From DASPKW01 sp038244055 (GTDB lineage Bacteria; Planctomycetota; Phycisphaerae; Tepidisphaerales; Tepidisphaeraceae), in assembly GCA_038244055.1 (NCBI GenBank), contig JBBRTW010000055.1, positions 1-22,764 on the forward strand: a stretch of DNA of 22,764 bases, read 5' to 3'. The translations under genes and the position numbers were made by a program. Each line of letters begins with the position of its first letter. Position 1 is the stretch's first letter. The notes under the pieces were generated by a model, which was given only the letters and a program-made list of their open reading frames with translations, searched no databases and had not been told where the DNA came from. This document shows, piece by piece, positions 15,284-21,739 of this stretch.

Positions 15284-15322
15284 TCGGACTACGGGCAAGA
15301 TGCTTCGCTACGCTCAGCACGA
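15284..15322. repeat. Partial copy of the GTCATCCTGAG element
   Basis: GGGCAAGATGCTTCGCTACG then CTCAGCACGAC matches the right end of copy A (10621-10651) with a few differences; a left end is not evident. It lies just after the RNase Y stop. Confidence 0.65.
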
Positions 15323-15328
15323 CATTTA

Positions 15329-16882
15329 CTACCGCGCATATTCCACAGTCCTCACCTCGCGAATCACCGTAATCTTAATCTCGCCCGGATAGGTCAGATC
15401 GTCCTCGATCTTCTTGGCGATATCCCGGCCGAGCTTGGCCGTCACCTTGTCATCCACGGTTTTGGCATCGACGATCACGCGAATTTCCCGGCCGGCCTGG
15501 ATCGCATATGCCATCCGCACGCCCTCGAATCCCTTGGCCAGATCCTCGAGTTCGGTCAGGCGCTTCACGTATCGCTCCAGGCTCTCGCGACGCGCGCCGG
15601 GGCGGCTGGCGCTGATGGCATCGGCGGCCATGACGATGGGCGTGTAGGGCGTGGTGGCCGGCACATCGCCATGGTGGCCGGCCGCGGCGTTCAAAACCGC
15701 TTCGGACTCATTGAACTTCTTGAGGAACTCCATGCCGATCTGCGGGTGGCCGCCTTCGGTCTCGTGATCCATCGCCTTGCCGATATCGTGCAGCAAGCCG
15801 CAGCGGCGGGCGAGCGTGCCGTCGAGGCCGAGCTCATCGGCGATCACCTGCGAGAGATAAGCGACTTCCATCGAGTGACGCAGCACGTTCTGGCCGTAAC
15901 TGGTGCGAAACCCGAGCCGGCCGAGCATCGGAATCACCGGCTTGGGGATGTTCGGCAGGTTCGCCTCGACCAGCGCTTCCTTGCCGATCTTGATGAGCTC
16001 CTCATCCATTTCCTTGGTGACCAGCGTATGCACCTCTTCGATGCGGGCGGGGTGGATTCGGCCATCCTGCACGAGGCGCTCCAGGCTGATGCGGGCGATC
16101 TCGCGGCGAACCGGATCGAAGCAGCTCACGATCACCACGCCGGGCGTATCATCGATGATCACATCCACACCGGTCGTCTTCTCGAACGAGCGGATGTTCC
16201 GCCCTTCCCGGCCGATCACGCGGCCTTTCATGTCATCCGAGGGAATCGCCACCGTGCTGACGGTGTGATCCGAAGTCTGGTCGGCCGCGTAGCGCTGGAT
16301 GGCCTGGAGGATGATCTGCCTCGCCTTATCGCGCGCCTCTTCCTGGGCCTGCTCGGTCATGCGCTGGATCAGCGCGCCGCATTCGCCTTTGCATTCATCT
16401 TCGATTCGGTTCAGGAGCATCTGCTTGGCCTGATCGTGCGACATCTGCGCGATGGCCATGAGCTTGTTCTTCTGCTCCGCCAGGATCGCATCGAGCTCGT
16501 TTTCCTTGGCCGCCAGTTGGCGGTCGCGGAAGGTCATCCGGCCATCGAGCTCGTCGAGGTGCTTTTCCTTCACCGAAAGGGTATCGAGCTTTCGATCGAG
16601 CGTGTCTTCGCGCTTGGAGAGGCGGGCTTCGTGCTCTTTGATTTCCCGGCGGGTGGCTTCGCTGTCTTTTTCGAACTGGTCGCGGGCTTTGCGCTGGTCA
16701 TCCTGGGCTTTGAGTTCGATTTCCCGCGCCCGGGATTGGGCGGCCAGGCGGGAGCTTTCGGTAGCCTGTTCGGCCTCCTTGCGGGCCTGCTGGACGATGT
16801 TTTTGCCGGTCACGATCAAGAGGCCATAAGCAGCGCCGGCCCCAGCCGCCACGCCGATCACAAGCCATAGAATTTCGGGCAT
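15329..16882 (-). CDS. rny: Ribonuclease Y
   Basis: A 517-residue, full-length match to RNase Y, the membrane-anchored endoribonuclease that starts mRNA decay in many bacteria lacking RNase E dominance. Domains: an N-terminal membrane span (about 4-25), a long Glu/Lys/Arg-rich coiled coil (about 30-195), a KH domain with GRVIGREGRNIRSFE (220-234) in about 208-270, then an HD domain with Arg335-His336, LLHDIGKAMDHE (His365-Asp366) and AAGHHGD. All metal-binding residues are present, so it should be active. GGGGAA about 7 nt before the ATG supports the start. It is upstream of, and codirectional with, the metallopeptidase gene, but 134 nt and a repeat lie between them, so an operon is uncertain. 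Confidence 0.96.
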   Translation of the reverse strand: MPEILWLVIGVAAGAGAAYGLLIVTGKNIVQQARKEAEQATESSRLAAQSRAREIELKAQDDQRKARDQFEKDSEATRREIKEHEARLSKREDTLDRKLDTLSVKEKHLDELDGRMTFRDRQLAAKENELDAILAEQKNKLMAIAQMSHDQAKQMLLNRIEDECKGECGALIQRMTEQAQEEARDKARQIILQAIQRYAADQTSDHTVSTVAIPSDDMKGRVIGREGRNIRSFEKTTGVDVIIDDTPGVVIVSCFDPVRREIARISLERLVQDGRIHPARIEEVHTLVTKEMDEELIKIGKEALVEANLPNIPKPVIPMLGRLGFRTSYGQNVLRHSMEVAYLSQVIADELGLDGTLARRCGLLHDIGKAMDHETEGGHPQIGMEFLKKFNESEAVLNAAAGHHGDVPATTPYTPIVMAADAISASRPGARRESLERYVKRLTELEDLAKGFEGVRMAYAIQAGREIRVIVDAKTVDDKVTAKLGRDIAKKIEDDLTYPGEIKITVIREVRTVEYAR

Positions 16883-17007
16883 GTCTGATTCCCCGGTCTG
16901 CGGACCGCGTAACGCGGGCGGAATGAATGCCCGAGCCGCGCGGCCTGCGGTTCATCAGCGGATGTTTGGGGAAGGCTTAGCAAATGCCGCCATCGGCGCG
17001 CACCCCA

Positions 17008-17271
17008 TCACCGAACGTCATTGACGTCCGGCTGTGGTGGCGAAGATGGGGAAGGGAATTGAGGTGGACCTCTGGAAAGCAGAGGAGATAGGTCAGAGGC
17101 GACCTGGCGCCGGTTCGCGCGCCTGGCGGGCTGCCGCCAGACGACCTGCCGAATCACCCGGCCGCGCGCCTGCGCCGTGCGCTGGATCATCACCAGCACG
17201 CACAACAAAAGCACACCCGCCGCGATCAGCACAGTCAGAACCTGCGCGAATTGAATTCCGAAGAGAACCAC
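17008..17271 (-). CDS. Possible small single-span membrane protein upstream of rny
   Basis: An 87-residue ORF from GTG 17271, preceded by GGGA about 8 nt upstream. It has one hydrophobic segment at about 6-28 (FAQVLTVLIAAGVLLLCVLV), then an Arg/Gln-rich stretch and a Pro/Ser-rich tail. The segment before QRTAQARG loosely resembles the second span of SecG, but there is only one span and I do not call it SecG. It is codirectional with rny, 125 nt upstream. It may be real because hydrophobic segment, SD and position agree, but the C-terminal half looks like unselected GC-rich translation. Confidence 0.4.
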   Translation of the reverse strand: MVLFGIQFAQVLTVLIAAGVLLLCVLVMIQRTAQARGRVIRQVVWRQPARRANRRQVASDLSPLLSRGPPQFPSPSSPPQPDVNDVR

Positions 17272-17559
17272 TTTTCGTTTCCCAGTCTCATGGATCGGCC
17301 GGGTCTACACCAAGCCGAAACCTGTAGAGGCACGTCATTAAGCCTGTTCCGAAGCGAGGCCATCCGCAATCCGCCTCGATCCGGTCGTCAACGCACGCGG
17401 CGAAACCTGTCGAATCGCGCCTAAGTGTTGACGTAACACAATATTGGCATCGTATGCAGAGGGGGTTGGATTTGCAAGGATGGGGGCGGACTGGGCGCAC
17501 GCGACCGGCTTGGAAGCCCGTCAGTTGCCCGATGGGCACTATTCGTGCGCTTGGACTCG

Positions 17560-18033
17560 CTAAATCTCGGGTAATTTGATGATCTTCGCGCGCTCACTCA
17601 TTAGCTGCCTGTACATTTTTTTCACCACCTTCGATGGATTCGGATCCTGCACACGAACATTGCCCTTGTAAGCCCATATTTCTGAATGTGCGTAGTTATT
17701 CCATTCTGGGGCATGGCTGGGTCGAAAATCAAATGGTTCGCCAAGGCCCTCGTTTGAAGGCTTCACATTGCTTGGAACGTCGGCCACCAACCAGTACAGA
17801 ATCCCCCAACTGGGCATCCCGAAGATTACATCCTCTGACACGCTGTACTTCTCTCTGTTGACACTTAGATTGGCGTAACCAATCTTCAAGGGATTGATTA
17901 TCGCTCCGAGCATCATTTCTTGCCGGAGCCGATGGAACAATCGCTCTGCGGGCTCGAAAACCTGATCAGGTTCGCGTCCGTTACGGTACATCCGCTGAGG
18001 CCGGTCCTCATTAGGCTGTTCGGATGTAGTCAC
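17560..18033 (-). CDS. Hypothetical protein, third gene of TIGR04255 cassette
   Basis: A 157-residue protein with a GTG start at 18033; GGGGA lies about 7 nt upstream. The GTG is inside the end of the previous gene (23-nt overlap), so translation is coupled. No membrane span or signal. The sequence has a polar N-terminus, a middle rich in aromatic residues (VIFGMPSWGILYWLVADV) and a basic helical C-terminus (KVVKKMYRQLMSERAKIIK). I do not recognise the family. Its codon use is less GC-biased than the housekeeping genes around it. The tight coupling suggests it acts with the two upstream products, perhaps as a complex. Confidence 0.75.
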   Translation of the reverse strand: MTTSEQPNEDRPQRMYRNGREPDQVFEPAERLFHRLRQEMMLGAIINPLKIGYANLSVNREKYSVSEDVIFGMPSWGILYWLVADVPSNVKPSNEGLGEPFDFRPSHAPEWNNYAHSEIWAYKGNVRVQDPNPSKVVKKMYRQLMSERAKIIKLPEI

Positions 18034-18511
18034 GGATTGTCCCCAAAGCGCGGATTAACCCTTCAACCGTTCTGGAAACCTCCCATACCCTCGGATCGCC
18101 GCCGCCGTTAGATGTCACAGCTAAAATGTCGTTAGAATTCAGAAACTCAATATCCGCATACCGGCTTCCAGCGACAAAGCAAATGCCTATGCCGCCTTCG
18201 GCTGAGGCCAATATTTTCGTGGGGACAAAGTCCATTAACGCCAACTCATCAAGCGCCAGCTTTGCCCATACCACTGAAAGCAGGGTCGGTTGCTCTGCAT
18301 CATCCCACTGAACTTGATCACTCGCGACCAAATCAATAACCGCGATTAATCTCGCGAATTCCGGATTCGTCACCGCGACGGGGTCGTTTCTAGTCGTGAA
18401 CGCGTGTTCCTCCAATGGAAGTGGTCTCCAACGCGGCGTAGGCTGTTCAAGCGTTGCCGATGTCCCCGTCAGGCGGTATTCCTGAATTGTTGTAGCAGCT
18501 TGGGCGCTCAT
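18011..18511 (-). CDS. Hypothetical protein, second gene of TIGR04255 cassette
   Basis: A 166-residue protein from ATG 18511, which overlaps the stop of the upstream gene as ATGA. GGGAAAG about 6 nt upstream of the ATG can act as its SD. The protein is soluble and acidic in its centre (ASDQVQWDDAEQPTLLSVVWAKLALDELALMDFVPTKI), followed by a beta-rich part (GGIGICFVAGSRYADIEFLNSNDILAVTS) and a helical C-terminus. I do not recognise a family. The longer ORF from 18598 would overlap the upstream gene by 90 nt and is not preferred. Role unknown; its operon position between the TIGR04255 protein and the 157-residue protein is the best clue. Confidence 0.75.
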   Translation of the reverse strand: MSAQAATTIQEYRLTGTSATLEQPTPRWRPLPLEEHAFTTRNDPVAVTNPEFARLIAVIDLVASDQVQWDDAEQPTLLSVVWAKLALDELALMDFVPTKILASAEGGIGICFVAGSRYADIEFLNSNDILAVTSNGGGDPRVWEVSRTVEGLIRALGTIRDYIRTA

Positions 18512-19383
18512 TGTGTTCTTTCCCACGCCCGATGGGCGGCTTCGGTGGTCAAATCGGTGAATCCTCTGACTACCCACTCTCTGCCAAGGTCCATCCACTC
18601 AAAAATATCGTTGGGCCGGCTGCCTTCCGGCTTACCTCGGGCGGTCAATCGAAACTGAATGATTTGTTGGTTGTCTCGCGATCGCAATACATGCTGGACG
18701 GCAGTATGAAGTCGTCCCCGCTCGCCCGGCATCACGAAGGTGAAGGAACTAACGGCGCTCTCTGGCTGCGGCAAGAACGCGCCTTGTGATCGCCTGCAAG
18801 TCGTGAAAATATTTTGCATATCTCCATTCGTTTGCCAAAGGTCCCCGGGAATGATTTCATTGATATATGTGATTTCGCACTGGCGAACTGAAATCTCACC
18901 GAGTCCATGACTACCAATGAACGTAGAAAAACGCGCCCACTCCTCCTCAAACCGCGGTCTCATGTATTCACGATACCGGGGATATTCCGATTCATCGGTA
19001 TTCTTCCGCCAATTGAAAACGAATCGATCACGCTGAACCTGTACGATCTCGCCTTGGTCATTTAGGAACCACGACCGTAACTCTGGAATCCCCGTCATTA
19101 ACTGCACGAACTCTGGTTTGTTAAATCTCGCATCGCCAAATTCTTCAATTTGCGATCGAAGCGGAGCGTAGAACTCGTATTTTGGAAATCGGTTTCGCAT
19201 CGCGGCCCAGAAAATGCCGAAATGAACGATGCTCCACTCAGAAAGCGGAGAAAACTCGACCGATAGCGCCACCTCGCTAACTGGTGGCCTTCGATAACTG
19301 GGGAGCGGTCGCCCGTCTTCCAACTCTACCTCCTGTCTTCCCACCCCAATCATCGGCACACGAGGATAAATGGTCAAGGCCAT
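18508..19383 (-). CDS. TIGR04255-family sporadically distributed protein
   Basis: A 291-residue protein from ATG 19383. The N-terminal signature RRPPVSEVALSVEFSPLSEW followed by HFGIFWAAMRNRFP is typical of the TIGR04255 family, named for its sporadic distribution. The central part (IVQVQRDRFVFNWRK, CEITYINEI) and the C-terminal DIFEWMDLGREWVVRGFTDLTTEAAHRAWER also fit. The biochemical role of the family is unknown. The start is uncertain: ATG 19353 is an alternative, and neither has a clear SD. The ORF is open to 19701, but that part overlaps the antitoxin gene in another frame and looks non-coding. It heads a three-gene coupled cassette of lower GC than its neighbours, which suggests transfer. 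Confidence 0.8.
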   Translation of the reverse strand: MALTIYPRVPMIGVGRQEVELEDGRPLPSYRRPPVSEVALSVEFSPLSEWSIVHFGIFWAAMRNRFPKYEFYAPLRSQIEEFGDARFNKPEFVQLMTGIPELRSWFLNDQGEIVQVQRDRFVFNWRKNTDESEYPRYREYMRPRFEEEWARFSTFIGSHGLGEISVRQCEITYINEIIPGDLWQTNGDMQNIFTTCRRSQGAFLPQPESAVSSFTFVMPGERGRLHTAVQHVLRSRDNQQIIQFRLTARGKPEGSRPNDIFEWMDLGREWVVRGFTDLTTEAAHRAWERTQ

Positions 19384-19444
19384 TATTCTTGCGAACCGAC
19401 TTGGGCATTCCGGTCGAACACAGTCGTGCCGGCTACATTTCTGG

Positions 19445-19717
19445 TCATCCTCGGCCCTTTCGTCGCGCACGGGACTGAATGTCGGCCCGCGCTGACGTTG
19501 CCAGTTGATCAAGTTGGTCCTCGCCCATGCCGCCTTTGGCGAACGCGTCCCGCATCGGACGAAGCACCTCATCAAACGAACCACGGGCCAACAGGTCCCG
19601 CTCGACCAGTGAGCGAAGATATTCGGATGGAGTTTTTCCCTCGTTTTTGGCTCTACGAGCGGCCGCCCGCGCCTGAGTTGGCCTAAGTCCGATGTTGGCA
19701 AACGACATAGTGCTCAT
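19445..19717 (-). CDS. VapB-like ribbon-helix-helix antitoxin without adjacent toxin
   Basis: A 90-residue protein. Residues about 3-45 (MSFANIGLRPTQARAAARRA, then KTPSEYLRSLVERDLLA) fit a ribbon-helix-helix DNA-binding domain of the VapB/CopG type. A helical C-terminal region (SFDEVLRPMRDAFAKGG...) is of the kind that binds a PIN toxin. Normally a PIN gene follows within a few bases; here only 61 nt separate the stop from the TIGR04255 gene and no PIN motif is seen. TATAAT at 19729-19724, with a TGC extension, lies 6 nt before ATG 19717, so the mRNA is probably leaderless. ATG 19708 is an alternative. It may be an orphan antitoxin or a solitary regulator. Confidence 0.7.
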   Translation of the reverse strand: MSTMSFANIGLRPTQARAAARRAKNEGKTPSEYLRSLVERDLLARGSFDEVLRPMRDAFAKGGMGEDQLDQLATSARADIQSRARRKGRG

Positions 19718-19723
19718 ACCCCG

Positions 19724-19729
19724 ATTATA
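19724..19729 (-). promoter_or_regulatory. Extended -10 box TGCTATAAT, 6 nt before ATG 19717
   Basis: A perfect TATAAT on the minus strand preceded by TGC, the extended -10 form that can work without a good -35. The predicted start falls at the A of the ATG. Confidence 0.7.
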
Positions 19730-19768
19730 GCACGAAGCAGCCAAAAAGTGCGGAGGAAGACGAGCAAG

Positions 19769-21004
19769 TCAAACAGTGCCGTCTTGCGAGAGTCCCCCTA
19801 AAACCTTGCCGGCATCCGCGCTAAGCTCAAACCCAACAACTCGCTCGAAATTCCGCGAAACAAGAATATCGAACGGTGGGACCCCAACGGAAGCCAGCGA
19901 CTGGTCCAGGAAGGGTTCGGTCCCGCGAATCTTGTGGAAGGTGACGACTTCGCGGCGCGATTCATGGCCCTGGGCTTTGCAGGCCGGGCACCAGGCTTTG
20001 TCGGCCGAGACGGTGCCGAGGGAGGTGAAGAGCGTTTCCTCCGATTTGCAGCGGGGGCAAACCAGCTTTTCCAGAATATCCCGGCCAAGTTCGATCTGGG
20101 CGGCCGGGCCGAGATGCTCACGGGCGATCTCCAGCAACTGCCGCGCGGTGAGCGTATCGGCCGAGGCGTTGAGTTCGATGACCTCATCCAGTGGATCGTG
20201 GCTGTAGCAGTCCTCTTTGCGCTGGAACTCAGTCATGTAGGAGTCGGCCGACAAACCGGCGAAACACCACCCCTTGCCGGCGAACGATTCCAGGCCATGC
20301 AGAATCTTGACGGCTTCCTGAACCTGCACGCCGGCGATAATCGAGGAGATGGTGGGAGTCGTCGGAGTCTGTCCCCCCTGCATTTGCTCGCGGGTCAGCA
20401 GATTGCAGGAGCGTCGGAGATTGAGCAGACGCCAGTCCGTCTCCGACATCGTGCATTCGTAGCAGGGTGATTCCTGGGCCGGGCCATCGGGAACGAAGAC
20501 GCGCGCAGTGCCCTGGATGGCTTCGATCGCCCCATCGATCCACGGCTTGTTGAGCTTCCAGCAGGCGCGGTTGATCGCCAGGCGGGCTTCGCGATTGTCG
20601 AGCCCGCCGAGGATGATGTCGGCCCAGCGGAACACGCCAAGGCCCAGGTCGTAGACGACATTGCCATTGAAGGCATGGACGTTCATATCCGGGTAAATTT
20701 CTTGCGCAGCGCGGGCGGCGGCGGTGGCCTTGAGCTGGCCGTTATCCGAAACGCGGTAGAGAACCGAGCGGGAAAGATTCGAGTTCTCGATGCGGTCCAT
20801 GTCGGCCACCAGAACATTGCCGATGCCGAGGAGGGCGAGGTTTTTCAGGAGTTCATTGCCCAGCGCGCCCGCGCCAATGACGAGGACTCTGGCATTTTTC
20901 AAACGATGCTGATCCCACCAGGAGATGAGTTTGAAGCGGTGGAAGCGGTCCTCCGAATCCGGGGCGGTTTCTGCCAGCGAGATTTTGAGGGGTTGGTCGG
21001 GCAT
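19769..21004 (-). CDS. E1-like ThiF/MoeB-family adenylyltransferase with extra zinc ribbon
   Basis: A 411-residue protein, longer than MoeB or ThiF (about 250). Adenylation domain: GAGALG (44-49), ADMDRIENSNLSRS (67-80) with Asp68/Asp70 and Arg79, Lys92, and LDN with Asp136. Metal site: CYEC (181-184) paired with CYSH (266-269), so the fourth ligand is probably His instead of Cys. Cys200 (RRSC) follows CYEC at about the distance of the thioester cysteine in eukaryotic SAE2/UBA3. TPTTPTISSIIAGVQVQEAVKILHG (213-237) is the crossover-helix region. A second zinc ribbon, CPRC (316-319) and CPAC (339-342), sits in an added C-terminal domain. E1 enzymes adenylate the C-terminal Gly of a Ubl. The gene follows the ubl gene by 94 nt, which a hairpin fills. 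No SD is seen before the ATG. Confidence 0.88.
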   Translation of the reverse strand: MPDQPLKISLAETAPDSEDRFHRFKLISWWDQHRLKNARVLVIGAGALGNELLKNLALLGIGNVLVADMDRIENSNLSRSVLYRVSDNGQLKATAAARAAQEIYPDMNVHAFNGNVVYDLGLGVFRWADIILGGLDNREARLAINRACWKLNKPWIDGAIEAIQGTARVFVPDGPAQESPCYECTMSETDWRLLNLRRSCNLLTREQMQGGQTPTTPTISSIIAGVQVQEAVKILHGLESFAGKGWCFAGLSADSYMTEFQRKEDCYSHDPLDEVIELNASADTLTARQLLEIAREHLGPAAQIELGRDILEKLVCPRCKSEETLFTSLGTVSADKAWCPACKAQGHESRREVVTFHKIRGTEPFLDQSLASVGVPPFDILVSRNFERVVGFELSADAGKVLGGLSQDGTV

Positions 21005-21009
21005 GGTGC

Positions 21010-21132
21010 GAGTAGGCAGTCGGCAGTGGGCAGTGGGCAGTAGGCAGTAGGGTCTAACAGCAGGTCACGATGGAGCGCGGATTTCAGTTCTTTTCTGCCT
21101 ACTGCCCACTGCCCACTGCCGACTGCCTACTC
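21010..21132. repeat. Perfect 38-bp inverted repeat between ubl and E1 genes
   Basis: The arms 21010-21047 and 21095-21132 are exact reverse complements, made of GGCAGT(G/A)GGCAGT-type iterations, with a 47-nt spacer. The right arm contains the last codons and stop of the ubl gene. On the shared transcript it would form a very stable stem before the E1 start. Confidence 0.9.
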
Positions 21133-21407
21133 ATCGCGACCCCCGCGGTAATCTCAGGTTGCAGCCGCAAAATATCTCCACCCTTCACACCCACCTGCCC
21201 CAAAGTCTGGGTATCGAGGAGTTGTTTGCCGGTGGCGCGGTGGTGCAGTTTATAGGACAGGGGCTGGCCATCGGGGGCGTACTGCGGAAAGTTCATCCGC
21301 TGGAGCAAAACTGCGATCAACCGGTTGACCGGAGCATCATCGGGCATCTCGACATCCTGCCGCTTGTTGCCGGTGGCATCCCAGACTTGAACGGTGAGCA
21401 TCGCCAT
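21099..21407 (-). CDS. YukD/EsaB-type ubiquitin-like protein
   Basis: A 102-residue protein from ATG 21407. Residues 2-89 fit a beta-grasp fold: LTVQVWDATGNKRQDVEMPD (first hairpin), APVNRLIAVLLQRMN (helix), LSYKLHHRATGKQLLD, then LGQVGVKGGDILRLQPEITAG. The pattern matches the YukD/EsaB branch of ubiquitin-like proteins, not ThiS or MoaD, which end in GG. The fold ends at Gly89. The last 13 residues are mainly coded by an iterated repeat and are probably not part of the functional domain. The start is supported by TTGCAC-18 nt-TATACA, 6 nt before the ATG (leaderless). Its partner is the E1-like gene downstream, so it is a likely substrate for adenylation, then sulfur transfer or conjugation. 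Confidence 0.82.
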   Translation of the reverse strand: MAMLTVQVWDATGNKRQDVEMPDDAPVNRLIAVLLQRMNFPQYAPDGQPLSYKLHHRATGKQLLDTQTLGQVGVKGGDILRLQPEITAGVAMSRQSAVGSGQ

Positions 21408-21413
21408 GCAAGA

Positions 21414-21443
21414 TGTATAACCGATGAGGGGCGGGCCGTGCAA
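21414..21443 (-). promoter_or_regulatory. Promoter of the ubl-E1 operon, leaderless
   Basis: TTGCAC (21443-21438), an 18-nt spacer, then TATACA (21419-21414), 6 nt before ATG 21407. The -10 matches four of six positions. The predicted start is at the ATG. Confidence 0.5.
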
Positions 21444-21739
21444 TTTGCCCATTTTCACACATATCGAAGTGCGTTAATCGAAAAATGGACCAAAAGCGGG
21501 ATTCTGAGCTATGAGACGCAGGTAAAATCCCTCGACCCATTCCCAAGAGGCGTGTATGATATCTCACGCACCGCCGCAGTGGGTTTGATCGTAGCAGACA
21601 TCAGGGATTATCAGCCAACCGCAACACGCTCGGGTTCTCCGCCCATTTTTTTGGCGGAATGTGAGTTGCGTGGTTCGCGGGCGTATGCGATGTCCTTGAT
21701 GCGTCAGCCGGTAAGTGCCTTTGTTCGGGGAGTATTGTC

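Noticed and set aside
14469..15392. Long plus-strand ORF (307 codons) opposite the metallopeptidase
   Set aside because: The minus strand carries a complete metallopeptidase with HExxH; the plus reading is a shadow of GC-rich codon use.
15671..16870. Long plus-strand ORF (399 codons) opposite rny
   Set aside because: The antisense reading of a full-length RNase Y gene; the peptide has no family pattern.
17008..17271. SecG identity for the small protein upstream of rny
   Set aside because: Only one hydrophobic segment is present and the SecG-like stretch is short, so only a generic membrane protein is reported.
17425..17439. GTGTTGACGTAACAC palindrome as promoter or operator
   Set aside because: The arms are only 5 bp and no -10 at proper spacing was found on either strand, so it is too weak to list. 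The gap 17272-17559 otherwise shows nothing I can support.
19383..19701. N-terminal extension of the TIGR04255 protein
   Set aside because: It overlaps the antitoxin gene in another frame and its Cys/Arg-rich peptide lacks family similarity.
21010..21132. Possible CRISPR or attachment site in the GGCAGT iterations
   Set aside because: Only two arms in inverted orientation and no spacers; best explained as a hairpin-forming dispersed repeat.
21099..21407. ThiS or MoaD identity for the small beta-grasp protein
   Set aside because: It is longer than ThiS, lacks a terminal GG and matches the YukD/EsaB pattern better; nearby thiG is 7 kb away.
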